From positions 1 to 42,062 of the forward strand of contig JABXHX010000004.1 of assembly GCA_013373385.1 (NCBI GenBank): a stretch of DNA of 42,062 nt. The letters are read 5' to 3'. Numbering within the stretch: the first letter of the stretch is position 1; each line of letters begins with the position of its first letter. This document shows, one piece after another, positions 24,813 to 33,108 of the stretch. The notes beneath the pieces were generated by a model that searched no databases, had not been told where the DNA came from, and was given only the letters and a program-made list of their open reading frames with translations. The DNA is from Flavobacteriaceae bacterium. GTDB lineage: Bacteria; Bacteroidota; Bacteroidia; Flavobacteriales; Flavobacteriaceae. The translations under genes were made by a program, and so were the position numbers.

Positions 24813-25739
24813 CTATAAAACAGGGATACAAATGTCTACAATAAACTTGTTTTCTGGGTGCTCTTCGGCATTGTTATAATAAATTTCAAAAGGATCTTTA
24901 TCGCTTTTTTGATAACCATTTTCTGACATCCAAACAAAACTAGACTCCCATGCTTTCTGAAATTCTGGCGGAGCAATCTCAAAACGTGAAACAATACATT
25001 TACCTGGTTGCATTATTTTTAAACTTACCTCACCTTCTACAGCCACTTCTTTATTTAAAACTATAGAAATACTAGATCTAATATTCTCTGGGCTGGTAAC
25101 TTTTGGGCTGTCGTGATAAATAGTTAAGAGACGTAGGTTTTCTTGATTCATCAATCCTTTTGGAGTTGCCCATTTGATTAATCTTTGAAAAACTTCTCCT
25201 ATTTTTTCCATCGCTCCTTTATGAGAAATGTAAGCTATTTGTAAATCTTCTACATTTTGAACCGTTACTTTTGCATTCATTTTAAACCAATTTAGTGCGT
25301 TATTAATGTTACAAATGTATTGTTCAAAAGAAACAACTACTTGTCCTTTCTTGCTTTGTGTTTTACAAATCTTGCTAAATTTATGAGGACTTAACTCTTT
25401 AAACTCGGCAGGACTTACTCCATAGAATTTTTTAAATGCCCTAGAAAATGACGATAAACTGTTAAAACCAACCGCCAAAGAAACTTCTGTTATTGATTTT
25501 TCTTTGCGGCTTATCAATAAAATTGCTGCTTTTTCAATTCGTTTTCTAGCAATAAAATTGTTTACAGTTTCGCCAACAACTAAAGAAAATAGTCTATGAA
25601 AATGAAATGGAGAGAAATACGCTTTTTTTGCAATAGCTGTTAGCACTAACTTTTCTGTAAGATTATTCTCTATATATACAATAGCATTGTTTATTCTTGC
25701 GATGTGTTCTTTTCTAATTGAATCTAATGCCTTATTCAT
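24813..25739 (-). CDS. AraC family transcriptional regulator with C-terminal GyrI-like domain
   Basis: A 308-residue regulator. The N-terminal part (about 10-110) has the two helix-turn-helix motifs of AraC/XylS proteins ('AIAKKAYFSPFHFHRLFS', 'SITEVSLAVGFNSLSSFSRAFKKFYGVSPAEF'). The C-terminal part (about 160-308) is a GyrI-like effector domain ('LQIAYISHKGAMEKIGEVFQRLIKWA', 'GKCIVSRFEI'). This HTH-first order is the Rob/SoxS-plus-GyrI arrangement. I took the ATG at 25739, one base past the stop of the preceding gene; the in-frame upstream extension encodes the neighbour's membrane segment out of frame. It probably controls its own operon or a detoxification response. Confidence 0.92.
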   Translation of the reverse strand: MNKALDSIRKEHIARINNAIVYIENNLTEKLVLTAIAKKAYFSPFHFHRLFSLVVGETVNNFIARKRIEKAAILLISRKEKSITEVSLAVGFNSLSSFSRAFKKFYGVSPAEFKELSPHKFSKICKTQSKKGQVVVSFEQYICNINNALNWFKMNAKVTVQNVEDLQIAYISHKGAMEKIGEVFQRLIKWATPKGLMNQENLRLLTIYHDSPKVTSPENIRSSISIVLNKEVAVEGEVSLKIMQPGKCIVSRFEIAPPEFQKAWESSFVWMSENGYQKSDKDPFEIYYNNAEEHPENKFIVDICIPVL

Positions 25740-25740
25740 T

Positions 25741-26088
25741 CTAATATTTTTTCTGTAAAAAATAGAATATAAAACCGCTAACAAAATACAAAACAACATC
25801 TATACTATCTGCTGTATATCTTGGATGAAATGTTGGTAACCAATATTCAAAGATAAGAGCATACACTAAAGACAAGTATACAATATTTAGTAATGAAATG
25901 GTTGCTTCTTTATTTCCTATTTTTCTGACAAGATATAAAACTATTGTTAACACAATGGGAATGATTAAAAAATCATTTACATAAAAGCGTACCCATCTTG
26001 GCAACTCTATTTCTATAAGTGCTGCAAAATAAATACAAGTTCCTGTAAGTATTGAAAAGAAAAAATAATATACTAGTGCTTTGTTCAT
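25741..26088 (-). CDS. Small four-helix membrane protein
   Basis: A 115-residue inner membrane protein with four hydrophobic segments (about 5-22, 38-60, 68-88, 96-112) and a conserved-looking 'FEYWLPTFHPRYTADSIDVVLYFVSG' at the end, written here as one family-like block of short motifs (EYWLP, RYTAD, DVVLY). Such proteins in Bacteroidota sometimes carry the unproven name 'magnesium citrate secondary transporter'; the tail also faintly recalls VanZ-like proteins. Start at 26088 overlaps the previous stop (ATGA); stop is 1 bp before the AraC start. Translational coupling is therefore likely on both sides. Confidence 0.7.
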   Translation of the reverse strand: MNKALVYYFFFSILTGTCIYFAALIEIELPRWVRFYVNDFLIIPIVLTIVLYLVRKIGNKEATISLLNIVYLSLVYALIFEYWLPTFHPRYTADSIDVVLYFVSGFIFYFLQKKY

Positions 26089-26393
26089 CCTGCAGCAACC
26101 ATGGCAACAAACCAAGCAATTAATCCGCCAATAATATTTAACAGCAACCATACAGAATGTAAAATCCAACCAAAAAATTTCACTAAGAAAAATGGATGCT
26201 TTCTCAGGGTATCTACAAATGTTTGCTTTTCTAATTTTGCAATAGTTTCTTTAATTTCTCGCTGCTTTGTTTTGCTTTCTTTTTCTTGACGGATAATTGT
26301 ATGAGAAATCAATTGATTGCAATTTTCACAGTATTCTCTGTCAGTATTAAACACACCACAATTAGCACATTTTATATGCGAAGTTGAACTCAT
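26085..26393 (-). CDS. Zinc-ribbon membrane protein
   Basis: A 102-residue protein: an N-terminal zinc ribbon with Cys9, Cys12, Cys22 and Cys25 (CxxC-x9-CxxC), a charged helical linker (about 35-62, rich in Lys and Glu) and a hydrophobic C-terminal region (about 70-101) that can form one or two membrane helices. No named family is recognised. Its start overlaps the NDH-2 stop by 4 bp (26390-26393) and its stop overlaps the next gene's start, so it is tightly coupled inside the operon. Confidence 0.75.
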   Translation of the reverse strand: MSSTSHIKCANCGVFNTDREYCENCNQLISHTIIRQEKESKTKQREIKETIAKLEKQTFVDTLRKHPFFLVKFFGWILHSVWLLLNIIGGLIAWFVAMVAAG

Positions 26394-27691
26394 GCTTTAC
26401 TTTGAAATGATTGGTTGTTTTTGTTTTTAAAAGGCCTGATAATTAAGCGTGTTTCTCTATCAAAGCGAATATAATTATATACCCAGTTTAAGAAAACTAT
26501 CGCTCTATTTCTAAAACCAATTAACGAAAAAAGATGTACAAACATCCAAACAAACCAAGCAAAAATTCCTTGAAATTTCCACTTTGGTAAATCAACTACA
26601 GCTTTATTTCTTCCAATGGTGGCCATTGAACCTTTGTCATGGTATTGAAACGCTTTTAACGGTTTATCTTTAATTAATGCAACAATGTTCTTTGCCAACA
26701 AGGTTCCTTGTTGCATGGCTGGCTGTGCCATCATAGGATGCCCTAACGGAACTTCTTCAGAAACCATTGAAGCAACATCTCCTATGGCAAAAATAGTATC
26801 ATAGCCTACTACTCTATTGTAAGCATCAACACGAATTCTATTTGCTCTTTCTACAATACATTGTTTTTCTAAGCCACCTACAGTTTCTCCTTGAACACCA
26901 GCTGCCCAAATAACAGTAGCTGCTCTAAATTCTTTATTAGTATTGGTTGTTACTAGGTTACCGTCGTAATTAGTCACGTGAATATTTTTCCAAACATGTA
27001 CTCCTAATTTACACAAAAACTGTTCTGCTTTTTTAGATGCATCAGCACTCATAGCATCTAATAATTTTCCAGAACCTTGCACCAGATTGATTTGCATTTC
27101 TCTAATATCTAAATCTGGATAATCTTTTGGCAAAATTCCTTTTTTCATTTCTGCCAAGGCACCTGCTAACTCAACTCCAGTAGGCCCACCACCAACGATG
27201 ATAAAATTCATAAGCGCTTTACGTTCTTCAAAATTTGAAGTGAGTAAGGCTGCTTCAAAATTTTCTAAGACTAAACTTCTGATATTTAGCGATTGCGGAA
27301 TGGTTTTCATTTCCATAGCATGCTTTTCAATAGCTTTATTACCAAAAAAATTGGTTTTTGAGCCAGTTGCCAATACTAAGTAATCGTACGCTAGGTCTCC
27401 TATCGTTGTTTTTATTTCGTTTTTATCTGCACAAACCTCTAAGACTTCTGCCAATCGAAAATGATAATATTTTAGATTGTTAAAGAGTTTTCTTATAGGA
27501 AAGGCGATAGAATCTGGTTCTAACCCACCTGTAGCTACTTGATACAATAAAGGTTGAAATGTGTGATAATTGTGCTTATCTAATAAAACTACTTGAACTT
27601 CTTTATTTTCAAGTCCTTTTGCTAAAGCTAAGCCTGCAAATCCGCCACCAACAATTACTACTCTTGGCAAGCTGGTTTGTGGTATATTCAT
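26390..27691 (-). CDS. Type II NADH dehydrogenase (NAD(P)/FAD-dependent oxidoreductase)
   Basis: A 433-residue flavoprotein of the NDH-2 family, which passes electrons from NADH to quinone without pumping protons. The FAD loop is 'VVIVGGGFAGLALAKGL' (about 11-27), the NADH loop 'FIIVGGGPTGVELAGAL' (about 163-179), and the second FAD contact 'DTIFAIGDVA' (about 304-313). The quinone-side segment 'LLYQVATGGL' is present, and the C-terminal hydrophobic part ('GIFAWFVWMFVHLFSLIGF') suits membrane attachment. It heads a five-gene operon with a zinc-ribbon protein, a membrane protein, an AraC-GyrI regulator and a GyrI-like protein. Confidence 0.93.
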   Translation of the reverse strand: MNIPQTSLPRVVIVGGGFAGLALAKGLENKEVQVVLLDKHNYHTFQPLLYQVATGGLEPDSIAFPIRKLFNNLKYYHFRLAEVLEVCADKNEIKTTIGDLAYDYLVLATGSKTNFFGNKAIEKHAMEMKTIPQSLNIRSLVLENFEAALLTSNFEERKALMNFIIVGGGPTGVELAGALAEMKKGILPKDYPDLDIREMQINLVQGSGKLLDAMSADASKKAEQFLCKLGVHVWKNIHVTNYDGNLVTTNTNKEFRAATVIWAAGVQGETVGGLEKQCIVERANRIRVDAYNRVVGYDTIFAIGDVASMVSEEVPLGHPMMAQPAMQQGTLLAKNIVALIKDKPLKAFQYHDKGSMATIGRNKAVVDLPKWKFQGIFAWFVWMFVHLFSLIGFRNRAIVFLNWVYNYIRFDRETRLIIRPFKNKNNQSFQSKA

Positions 27692-27800
27692 ATGAAGTAT
27701 TATAAAAAATACGGTTAATTTTAGTGAAATTTTTAAATGGTAAATTTACGGAATAATGATTACTTAAACAGTTGAAAACACAACTTTTGAGTGTTAAATT

Positions 27801-28328
27801 TCAACTAAATTCGGCTTTAATTTCTTGAAGTGTTTTATTGGAACTGATTAGCTTCGAAATAATATTCTTTCTTAACTCATCAATATTTTGATCAAAATAG
27901 TTGGCCCATTTTTCTTCTTTCAACAAGGTTCTAATTTGTATTATTCTTTTATGGGCTTCTTTTAAATAGAACAAAAACACATCATCTCTTTCTTTTTTGT
28001 GGTAAAAACCGACTTTATTCATCTTAAAGTCAACCGAAATATAAAATTGCTTTTCTGTTTCATTTAACGCGTAAAAATCTGTCCATTTTGCAAATCCTAA
28101 ATGATGTACTTGTGTTTTATAAGCGTTATCTGCAATTAATTTCCATCTGCAATTGGCTACGCGTCCCCAATGGTTCGAATATCGATACACACCTTCTTCT
28201 GTATACGAATAAGAACTATCTGCTTTGCTTTTAAAATGAATCGGGTTCTCTTTAAAGAAATTTGGATTCACCTCAGTAAACTCGCAATAAGTGTGCTTAA
28301 AAAAATTGTACTTGTTGTATAGCTTCAA
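27801..28328 (-). CDS. Hypothetical protein with uncertain start
   Basis: An open frame of up to 183 residues (to 28352) with no recognised family. It has a cytoplasmic look, with aromatic-rich blocks 'YSYTEEGVYRYSNHWGRVANCRW' (split: TEEGVYRYS, NHWGRVANCRW) and a charged helical C-terminal half ('YLKEAHKRIIQIRTLLKEEKWANYF'). There is no ATG in the first hundred codons. The first possible TTG (28352) lies inside a terminator hairpin, so it cannot be the normal start. I give the TTG at 28328 as a working start; a GTG at 28271 is another choice. The gene may have lost its true beginning and be decaying. Confidence 0.5.
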   Translation of the reverse strand: MKLYNKYNFFKHTYCEFTEVNPNFFKENPIHFKSKADSSYSYTEEGVYRYSNHWGRVANCRWKLIADNAYKTQVHHLGFAKWTDFYALNETEKQFYISVDFKMNKVGFYHKKERDDVFLFYLKEAHKRIIQIRTLLKEEKWANYFDQNIDELRKNIISKLISSNKTLQEIKAEFS

Positions 28329-28341
28329 AATAGATAACAAT

Positions 28342-28373
28342 AAAAAACGCAACCAAATTAATGATTGCGTTTT
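28342..28373 (-). terminator. Rho-independent terminator after the outer membrane protein gene
   Basis: On the minus strand AAAACGCAA (28373-28365) pairs with TTGCGTTTT (28352-28344), followed by a T run to 28342. It lies 22 bp past the stop at 28396. It overlaps the extreme 5' end of the next open frame. Confidence 0.75.
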
Positions 28374-28395
28374 AATTTATCTGCTAAAAATTATA

Positions 28396-28959
28396 TTAAA
28401 ATTGATATCCTATTCTAAGGTGAAGGTTTAAACCCATTTTATTTACTTTTCCAAAGGTGTTTATATCTTTTGGAAAATAACTCACATAACCTAATCCAAT
28501 TCCTGTTTCATAAGTGAAATGCTTTCCAATAGTTCTTCTAATTCCCCAAGTGGGAATAATTGAGATATCTGGAGTAACTTGAACATTGTCTCTGTTAGAA
28601 ATTACAAACCAATCTGGATGAAAACTAGTTTTAATACTTAAAAAATTACCGCTATTGCCTTTTATGCTTTTTCCTTTTTCTAACCTTTTATCTAGGTTGT
28701 AATACCATCTTGGCTCTAACGTGATTGTTGGTGATAAAACAAATTTAGTATTATTAAAAGAATCGCTTCCTTGAATACCTGTATCTAAACCTATTTCGCT
28801 TCGAAGTGCAAATTGATTGGATAATCTTGCTTCATTATGTACCCAAACTCCTAAAAATCCTGTTTGAATTCCAAAAATAGATTTTTCTACGCTTGCATTT
28901 TGAGCATAAAAACTCAGAGAAACAAGACTTAACACAATGGCTAATTTAATTTTTTTCAC
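28396..28959 (-). CDS. Outer membrane beta-barrel protein
   Basis: A 187-residue exported protein: signal peptide about 1-20 (ending SFYAQ), then alternating amphipathic strands such as 'FALRSEIGLDTGI', 'FVLSPTITLEPRWYYNL', 'FTYETGIGLGYVSYF' and a closing 'GLNLHLRIGYQF' with a terminal Phe, the usual outer-membrane insertion signal. It resembles the small 8-stranded PorT/OmpA-like barrel type, with no further domain. It starts 22 bp after the lipoprotein gene, so both are probably one transcript. Confidence 0.75.
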   Translation of the reverse strand: MKKIKLAIVLSLVSLSFYAQNASVEKSIFGIQTGFLGVWVHNEARLSNQFALRSEIGLDTGIQGSDSFNNTKFVLSPTITLEPRWYYNLDKRLEKGKSIKGNSGNFLSIKTSFHPDWFVISNRDNVQVTPDISIIPTWGIRRTIGKHFTYETGIGLGYVSYFPKDINTFGKVNKMGLNLHLRIGYQF

Positions 28960-28981
28960 AGTAATTTAAATTTTTCTGTTA

Positions 28982-30232
28982 TTAAAATGCTTTTTTCTTT
29001 AACATTTTACCATCTTTAGTTAAGTAAACATTTCTATTAAATGTTGCAACTGTAAATATAGAAGGATAACCAGGCACATGCTCATGGTAATACAATTTCC
29101 AATTTAAACCACCATCGTTTGTGTATAGGGTTCCGTCATGATCTGTTAACATAAATATATTATTTGCATCAACTATTTTAATCTTTCTTATTTTTTCGTC
29201 AACATCAGATAAGTCTGGTAGCATAACTTTAGTAGTACTCACTCCTCCATCAGTAGATTTGTATAACTCATTAGCCTCTTTATCATAAAACCAGATATTT
29301 TGATCGTCTAAAAAATCAAAAGTCAAAGGCACTAATTGCAATGGCTTACCTGCATTATAATTCAACTGAGATTCAGTCCATGTTTCTCCTTTATCGAAAC
29401 TCTTCGTAATTTTTTTATATTTTAAATCAAACACACATACAGTATTTCCTTCCTCATATACTATTCTCATGTATTCTGCATTACGGTATTCACCTGTATT
29501 ACTTGGAAACTTATTTTTCTCTATCCAGGTTTTTCCTCCATCAATAGACTTTATCACGTGCCCTTCTCCACCTTTATTAGCAAGTAAAAGCACTTCATTT
29601 GTATTAAAATACACAAAACTATATGGTAAATATCTAAATCTAAATTCTGGAGTTTTAATTTCACTCCAGGTAGCTCCTCCGTTTGTAGAGGTATTATAAT
29701 TACTTATTCCTTTTGTATACACAACATCTTTATTAAGAGCCTTAAAAGAAAAAATATGACGATAAGTTTCATAAATCAAAGTCCATGATATACCACCATC
29801 AACAGTTTTATAAATTTCGCTTTCTCCATCTGGCACAATAACAGCCGCATATGCTATATTTTCTTCAACAAACTGAATATTAGAAAAGTATTGTAGGATA
29901 TCTATTTCTTCCCAACCAATATCATTTATTTTTATATACTGTTCAAATTCTGACACCTCTGGTTCTACAAAAGAAAGTTTTAATATTCCGCTAGTTGCAT
30001 TCTCTGGAATCTTTAATGTAAGCTTGTTTTTTTCGGCTAATACTATTGTAATAGGCTCACCATTTAGTGATGCCGTAACATTTTTATATATGTTTCCTCC
30101 TATGAAACTAATTTCATCACCAGCATTTACATAATTTGAAGTAAGGTTTTCAATTTGAAGAGGCAATAATTCATCTTTCACACAAGAAACCAGTATTAGA
30201 CTCAGTAGAAATAAGAAAAGTGTTTTTTTCAT
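28982..30232 (-). CDS. Lipoprotein with IPT/TIG-like domain and Asp-box (BNR) propeller
   Basis: A 416-residue lipoprotein: lipobox LVSC with Cys17, followed by 'VKDE', which suits surface export in Bacteroidota. Residues about 25-100 look like an IPT/TIG immunoglobulin-like domain ('AGDEISFIGGNIY', 'NKLTLKIPENATSGILKLSF'). The rest holds about six Asp-box-like turns: 'TVDGGISWTL', 'STNGGATWSE', 'SIDGGKTWIE', 'SFDKGETWTE', 'STDGGVSTTK', 'TNDGGLNWKL', implying a six-bladed propeller. No sialidase catalytic residues are apparent, so a binding role is likelier. It is divergent from a TPR histidine kinase gene and cotranscribed with a small barrel protein. Confidence 0.82.
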   Translation of the reverse strand: MKKTLFLFLLSLILVSCVKDELLPLQIENLTSNYVNAGDEISFIGGNIYKNVTASLNGEPITIVLAEKNKLTLKIPENATSGILKLSFVEPEVSEFEQYIKINDIGWEEIDILQYFSNIQFVEENIAYAAVIVPDGESEIYKTVDGGISWTLIYETYRHIFSFKALNKDVVYTKGISNYNTSTNGGATWSEIKTPEFRFRYLPYSFVYFNTNEVLLLANKGGEGHVIKSIDGGKTWIEKNKFPSNTGEYRNAEYMRIVYEEGNTVCVFDLKYKKITKSFDKGETWTESQLNYNAGKPLQLVPLTFDFLDDQNIWFYDKEANELYKSTDGGVSTTKVMLPDLSDVDEKIRKIKIVDANNIFMLTDHDGTLYTNDGGLNWKLYYHEHVPGYPSIFTVATFNRNVYLTKDGKMLKKKAF

Positions 30233-30290
30233 AATAATTCTATTTAAAATATTTAGACTACAAATCTCAAGAATATACTCAATAAAAACC

Positions 30291-30331
30291 TAACGGTTTT
30301 CAGGTATTTTATAATAACGGTTTTCCGTTAT
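30291..30331. promoter_or_regulatory. Palindromic candidate operator between lipoprotein and kinase genes
   Basis: A perfect palindrome ATAACGG-TTTT-CCGTTAT occupies 30314-30331. Its left part TAACGGTTTTC is repeated exactly at 30291-30301, 24 bp upstream. The site lies about 60 bp from the lipoprotein start and about 120 bp from the kinase start. There is no coding sequence and no T run beyond it, so it is not a terminator. It suits a dimeric LuxR-type regulator such as the one at 32415. Confidence 0.5.
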
Positions 30332-30448
30332 AGATTTCAATAATCATTTTCTTTTCTTTGTCGTATCAAATGGCATACCTGTTTTAAAAAATCGTAAATC
30401 ATTTTTAGTTTGTTCTAATGAAGAAGTATCATATCACCAATACCCAAC

Positions 30449-32431
30449 ATGATAGTTATGAATAAAAAACATTTTAGCATCAATAAAAACAGACTTGTAT
30501 TTTATTTACTCAGTTTGTTTATGGTAATACATTTAAGCTGTAAAAAAGAAAGAAAGACACCTTTTCTAAAAATTAAAAAGGAAGACATAAAAATAATGGA
30601 TTCTATAATGATAGCTTCGTCTATGAAAAGGTATAATAAAAACAAACAGTATGATTCAATAATTATAGCTATTAAACACCTAAATAGTTTTATGAAAACC
30701 AGACCGTATTTGAAAAATGCTTCAAATATGACATTTTATGTAATAGGGGAAGCATATAGAAAGCTCGATAAACTAGACTCAGCAGCTGTGTATTTTAAAA
30801 AAGCTATTGTTTTTTTTGAAATCGAACCTAATGCAATAGATGAATTTACATGGGATTATGTAGATACTGTATATGGTATCATTGCAATTGATAGAAAAAC
30901 AGGAAATTATGACAAAGCCATTAAAACATTATACAAAGCTCTGGTAAATTTGAATGGAAAAAGACCTGATTTAAGAAGTCGATTGTATTATTATTTAGGG
31001 TATACCTATTGGTATTCTAAAAATTTTGATAAAGCAGAAGAGATGTTTCGGAAAGCATTACAAATACCGCAAAAAACTGAATACATTAAGCATGCCAGTT
31101 ATACAGGATTAGGCGATGTTTTTCTATCTAAAAACAAATTAGACAGTTCTTTATATTATTTTGAAAAAACAACCCCATATTACAAAGGGAGAGAATCAAA
31201 ATCGAATTTTCATAATAATGAGTTAAACAAAGCTGAAGTATTCATTAAAAAAAAGGAGGCAACTAAGGCTAAAAAATTAATACTAGAAGCTAAATCATAT
31301 TATTTAAAAAATGATAATTTTTATAATATGGGGAGAATCTATTTATTATTAGCAGAAATAGCTTTTATAAATAAAGAGAATGACTCTATACTTTCTTATC
31401 TTGAAAAAGCAAATCCTTTTATCGAAAAGAATGGTTCTTATATAAGTAAAGAACAATTATATTATAACTTTTCTAGGTATTATAAAGAAATAAACAAGCC
31501 AACCCTTAAAAAAAAATACGATATAAAATTAAATAAAATAATAAGCTCTCTTGATGATCTTAAAAAAAGAAGTTTAGTTGATGTATATGAACTAAAACAC
31601 CTGAACGAATTAAATGAGTTTAAAATAAGAACTCAAGAAGAACACTTACAATTAAAAGAGAAACAAAATAGATGGTTAATTTCGGGGTTATTATTTCTGT
31701 TTTTATTAATGGTGCTATTATTTATTTTATATAAAAAATGGTCAAAAACTCAAAAGAAATTAACCAGTGAAAAAGTAAATACATTAATAGAAAGCCAAAA
31801 AGTAAAAACCATACAATCTCATTTAGATGGTCAAAATAATGAACGAAAAAGAATCGCCAAAGATTTACATGATAGTATTAGTGGAAATTTAGCCGCTATT
31901 AAAGTAAAGCTAACTAATATTGAAAGTGATTCTGAGAACATAAAAACGATTATTTCGAATATTGATGACACTTATAACGAAGTTCGTCAAATTTCTCACA
32001 ATTTATTACCTAAAGAGACTGAATTACAAAGTTTTACACAACGATTAGACAACTTAATTAACTTATATAAAACAAAAAAACTACATATTGAGTTTGATGT
32101 TTTTCCTATTGAAGAAATCAATAATATGCATATAACAATTCAGGTAGAAATTTATAAAATTCTCCAAGAATTAATAACGAATATTACAAAACACGCTAAA
32201 GCTTCTGAAGCAGTAATAAATATCACTGCTCATGAAAGTTTTTTAAATATCTTAGTAGAAGATAATGGTACAGGGTTTAACAAAAATAAAATATCTTCTG
32301 GAATTGGTTTACAAAACATTTCTTCGCGTGTGACTACTTTAAAAGGCGCTTTAGAAATTGATTCATCAAAAGGAAAGGGCACCACCATTACTATTAATAT
32401 TCCAAAACAAAACAATGGAGAAAAAGATTAA
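30449..32431 (+). CDS. TPR sensor histidine kinase (HisKA_3 type)
   Basis: A 660-residue two-component sensor. The N-terminus has a hydrophobic stretch ending 'HLSCKKERK' (Cys31), either a lipoprotein signal or an N-terminal anchor. TPR repeats follow (about 90-330, e.g. 'KLDSAAVYFKKAIVFFE', 'FDKAEEMFRKALQI'), then a transmembrane helix (about 409-429). A HisKA_3 dimerisation domain has His474 in 'RIAKDLHDSISG', and a HATPase_c domain has 'EIYKILQELITNITKHAKA', 'VEDNGTGF' and 'GIGLQNI'. Another ATG at 30458 is possible. Its end overlaps the response regulator gene by 17 bp, so the two form a pair. Confidence 0.93.
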   Translation: MIVMNKKHFSINKNRLVFYLLSLFMVIHLSCKKERKTPFLKIKKEDIKIMDSIMIASSMKRYNKNKQYDSIIIAIKHLNSFMKTRPYLKNASNMTFYVIGEAYRKLDKLDSAAVYFKKAIVFFEIEPNAIDEFTWDYVDTVYGIIAIDRKTGNYDKAIKTLYKALVNLNGKRPDLRSRLYYYLGYTYWYSKNFDKAEEMFRKALQIPQKTEYIKHASYTGLGDVFLSKNKLDSSLYYFEKTTPYYKGRESKSNFHNNELNKAEVFIKKKEATKAKKLILEAKSYYLKNDNFYNMGRIYLLLAEIAFINKENDSILSYLEKANPFIEKNGSYISKEQLYYNFSRYYKEINKPTLKKKYDIKLNKIISSLDDLKKRSLVDVYELKHLNELNEFKIRTQEEHLQLKEKQNRWLISGLLFLFLLMVLLFILYKKWSKTQKKLTSEKVNTLIESQKVKTIQSHLDGQNNERKRIAKDLHDSISGNLAAIKVKLTNIESDSENIKTIISNIDDTYNEVRQISHNLLPKETELQSFTQRLDNLINLYKTKKLHIEFDVFPIEEINNMHITIQVEIYKILQELITNITKHAKASEAVINITAHESFLNILVEDNGTGFNKNKISSGIGLQNISSRVTTLKGALEIDSSKGKGTTITINIPKQNNGEKD

Positions 32432-33059
32432 ACTATTTATTGTTGACGATCATAAAATGTTTTTAGAAGGCATTCAATCCATCTTAAATGATGTTTCATA
32501 TATTGAAGTAATTGCTACTGCAAAAAACGGAGCAGATGCATTGAAGTTGTTAAACAATTTTACCCCTGATGTTTTAATTACCGATATTAATATGCCAGAA
32601 TTAAATGGGATTGAGCTTATTGAAATTATAAAAAAACAACACTCTAAAACTAATGTTATTGCTGTAAGTTCTCATGCTGAAAGCGAAGTTATATCTGAAG
32701 CAATAAAAGCTGGAGTAAATGGCTACATTTTAAAAAATACTGGTAAATCTGAACTATTAAAAGCTATTAAAAAAGTATATGAAGATGAGAATTACTTTAC
32801 AGAAGAAGTAAAAACAATAATGAATGATAGTTTATTTAATCTCGCAAAAGCGGAAAAACAACTTGTAAAGTTAAGTAGCAGAGAAAAGGAAGTCCTTCGA
32901 CTGATATCTCAAGAAAAAAACACACAAGAAATTGCAGACGAATTATTCATTGCATTTAATACTGTAGAAGTTCATCGGAAAAATTTAATGCGTAAAATTG
33001 GCACTAAAAATATGGTTGGTCTCGTTAAATATGCCATTCAACAAGGAATTATAAAATAA
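32415..33059 (+). CDS. LuxR/NarL-type response regulator
   Basis: A 214-residue regulator: receiver domain (about 5-120) with Asp11/Asp12 ('FIVDDHKMF'), phosphoacceptor Asp57 ('VLITDINMPE') and a Lys near 106 ('YILKNTGKSE'). A LuxR-type helix-turn-helix follows (about 150-206, 'LSSREKEVLRLISQEKNTQEIADEL', 'NTVEVHRKNLMRKIG'). The ATG at 32415 lies inside the end of the kinase gene; a longer in-frame start at 32358 would add a sequence unlike the family. It is the cognate partner of the TPR kinase and may bind the palindrome at 30314-30331. A bidirectional terminator follows. Confidence 0.95.
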   Translation: MEKKIKLFIVDDHKMFLEGIQSILNDVSYIEVIATAKNGADALKLLNNFTPDVLITDINMPELNGIELIEIIKKQHSKTNVIAVSSHAESEVISEAIKAGVNGYILKNTGKSELLKAIKKVYEDENYFTEEVKTIMNDSLFNLAKAEKQLVKLSSREKEVLRLISQEKNTQEIADELFIAFNTVEVHRKNLMRKIGTKNMVGLVKYAIQQGIIK

Positions 33060-33088
33060 AAAAACCTCGAGAGATTCTCGAGGTTTTT
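33060..33088. terminator. Bidirectional terminator between the regulator and dnaK
   Basis: Perfect arms 33061-33072 (AAAACCTCGAGA) and 33076-33087 with loop GAT. T runs lie on both strands. It serves the response regulator gene (+) and dnaK (-). Confidence 0.92.
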
Positions 33089-33108
33089 ACTTTATGTGAA
33101 GTTTATTA

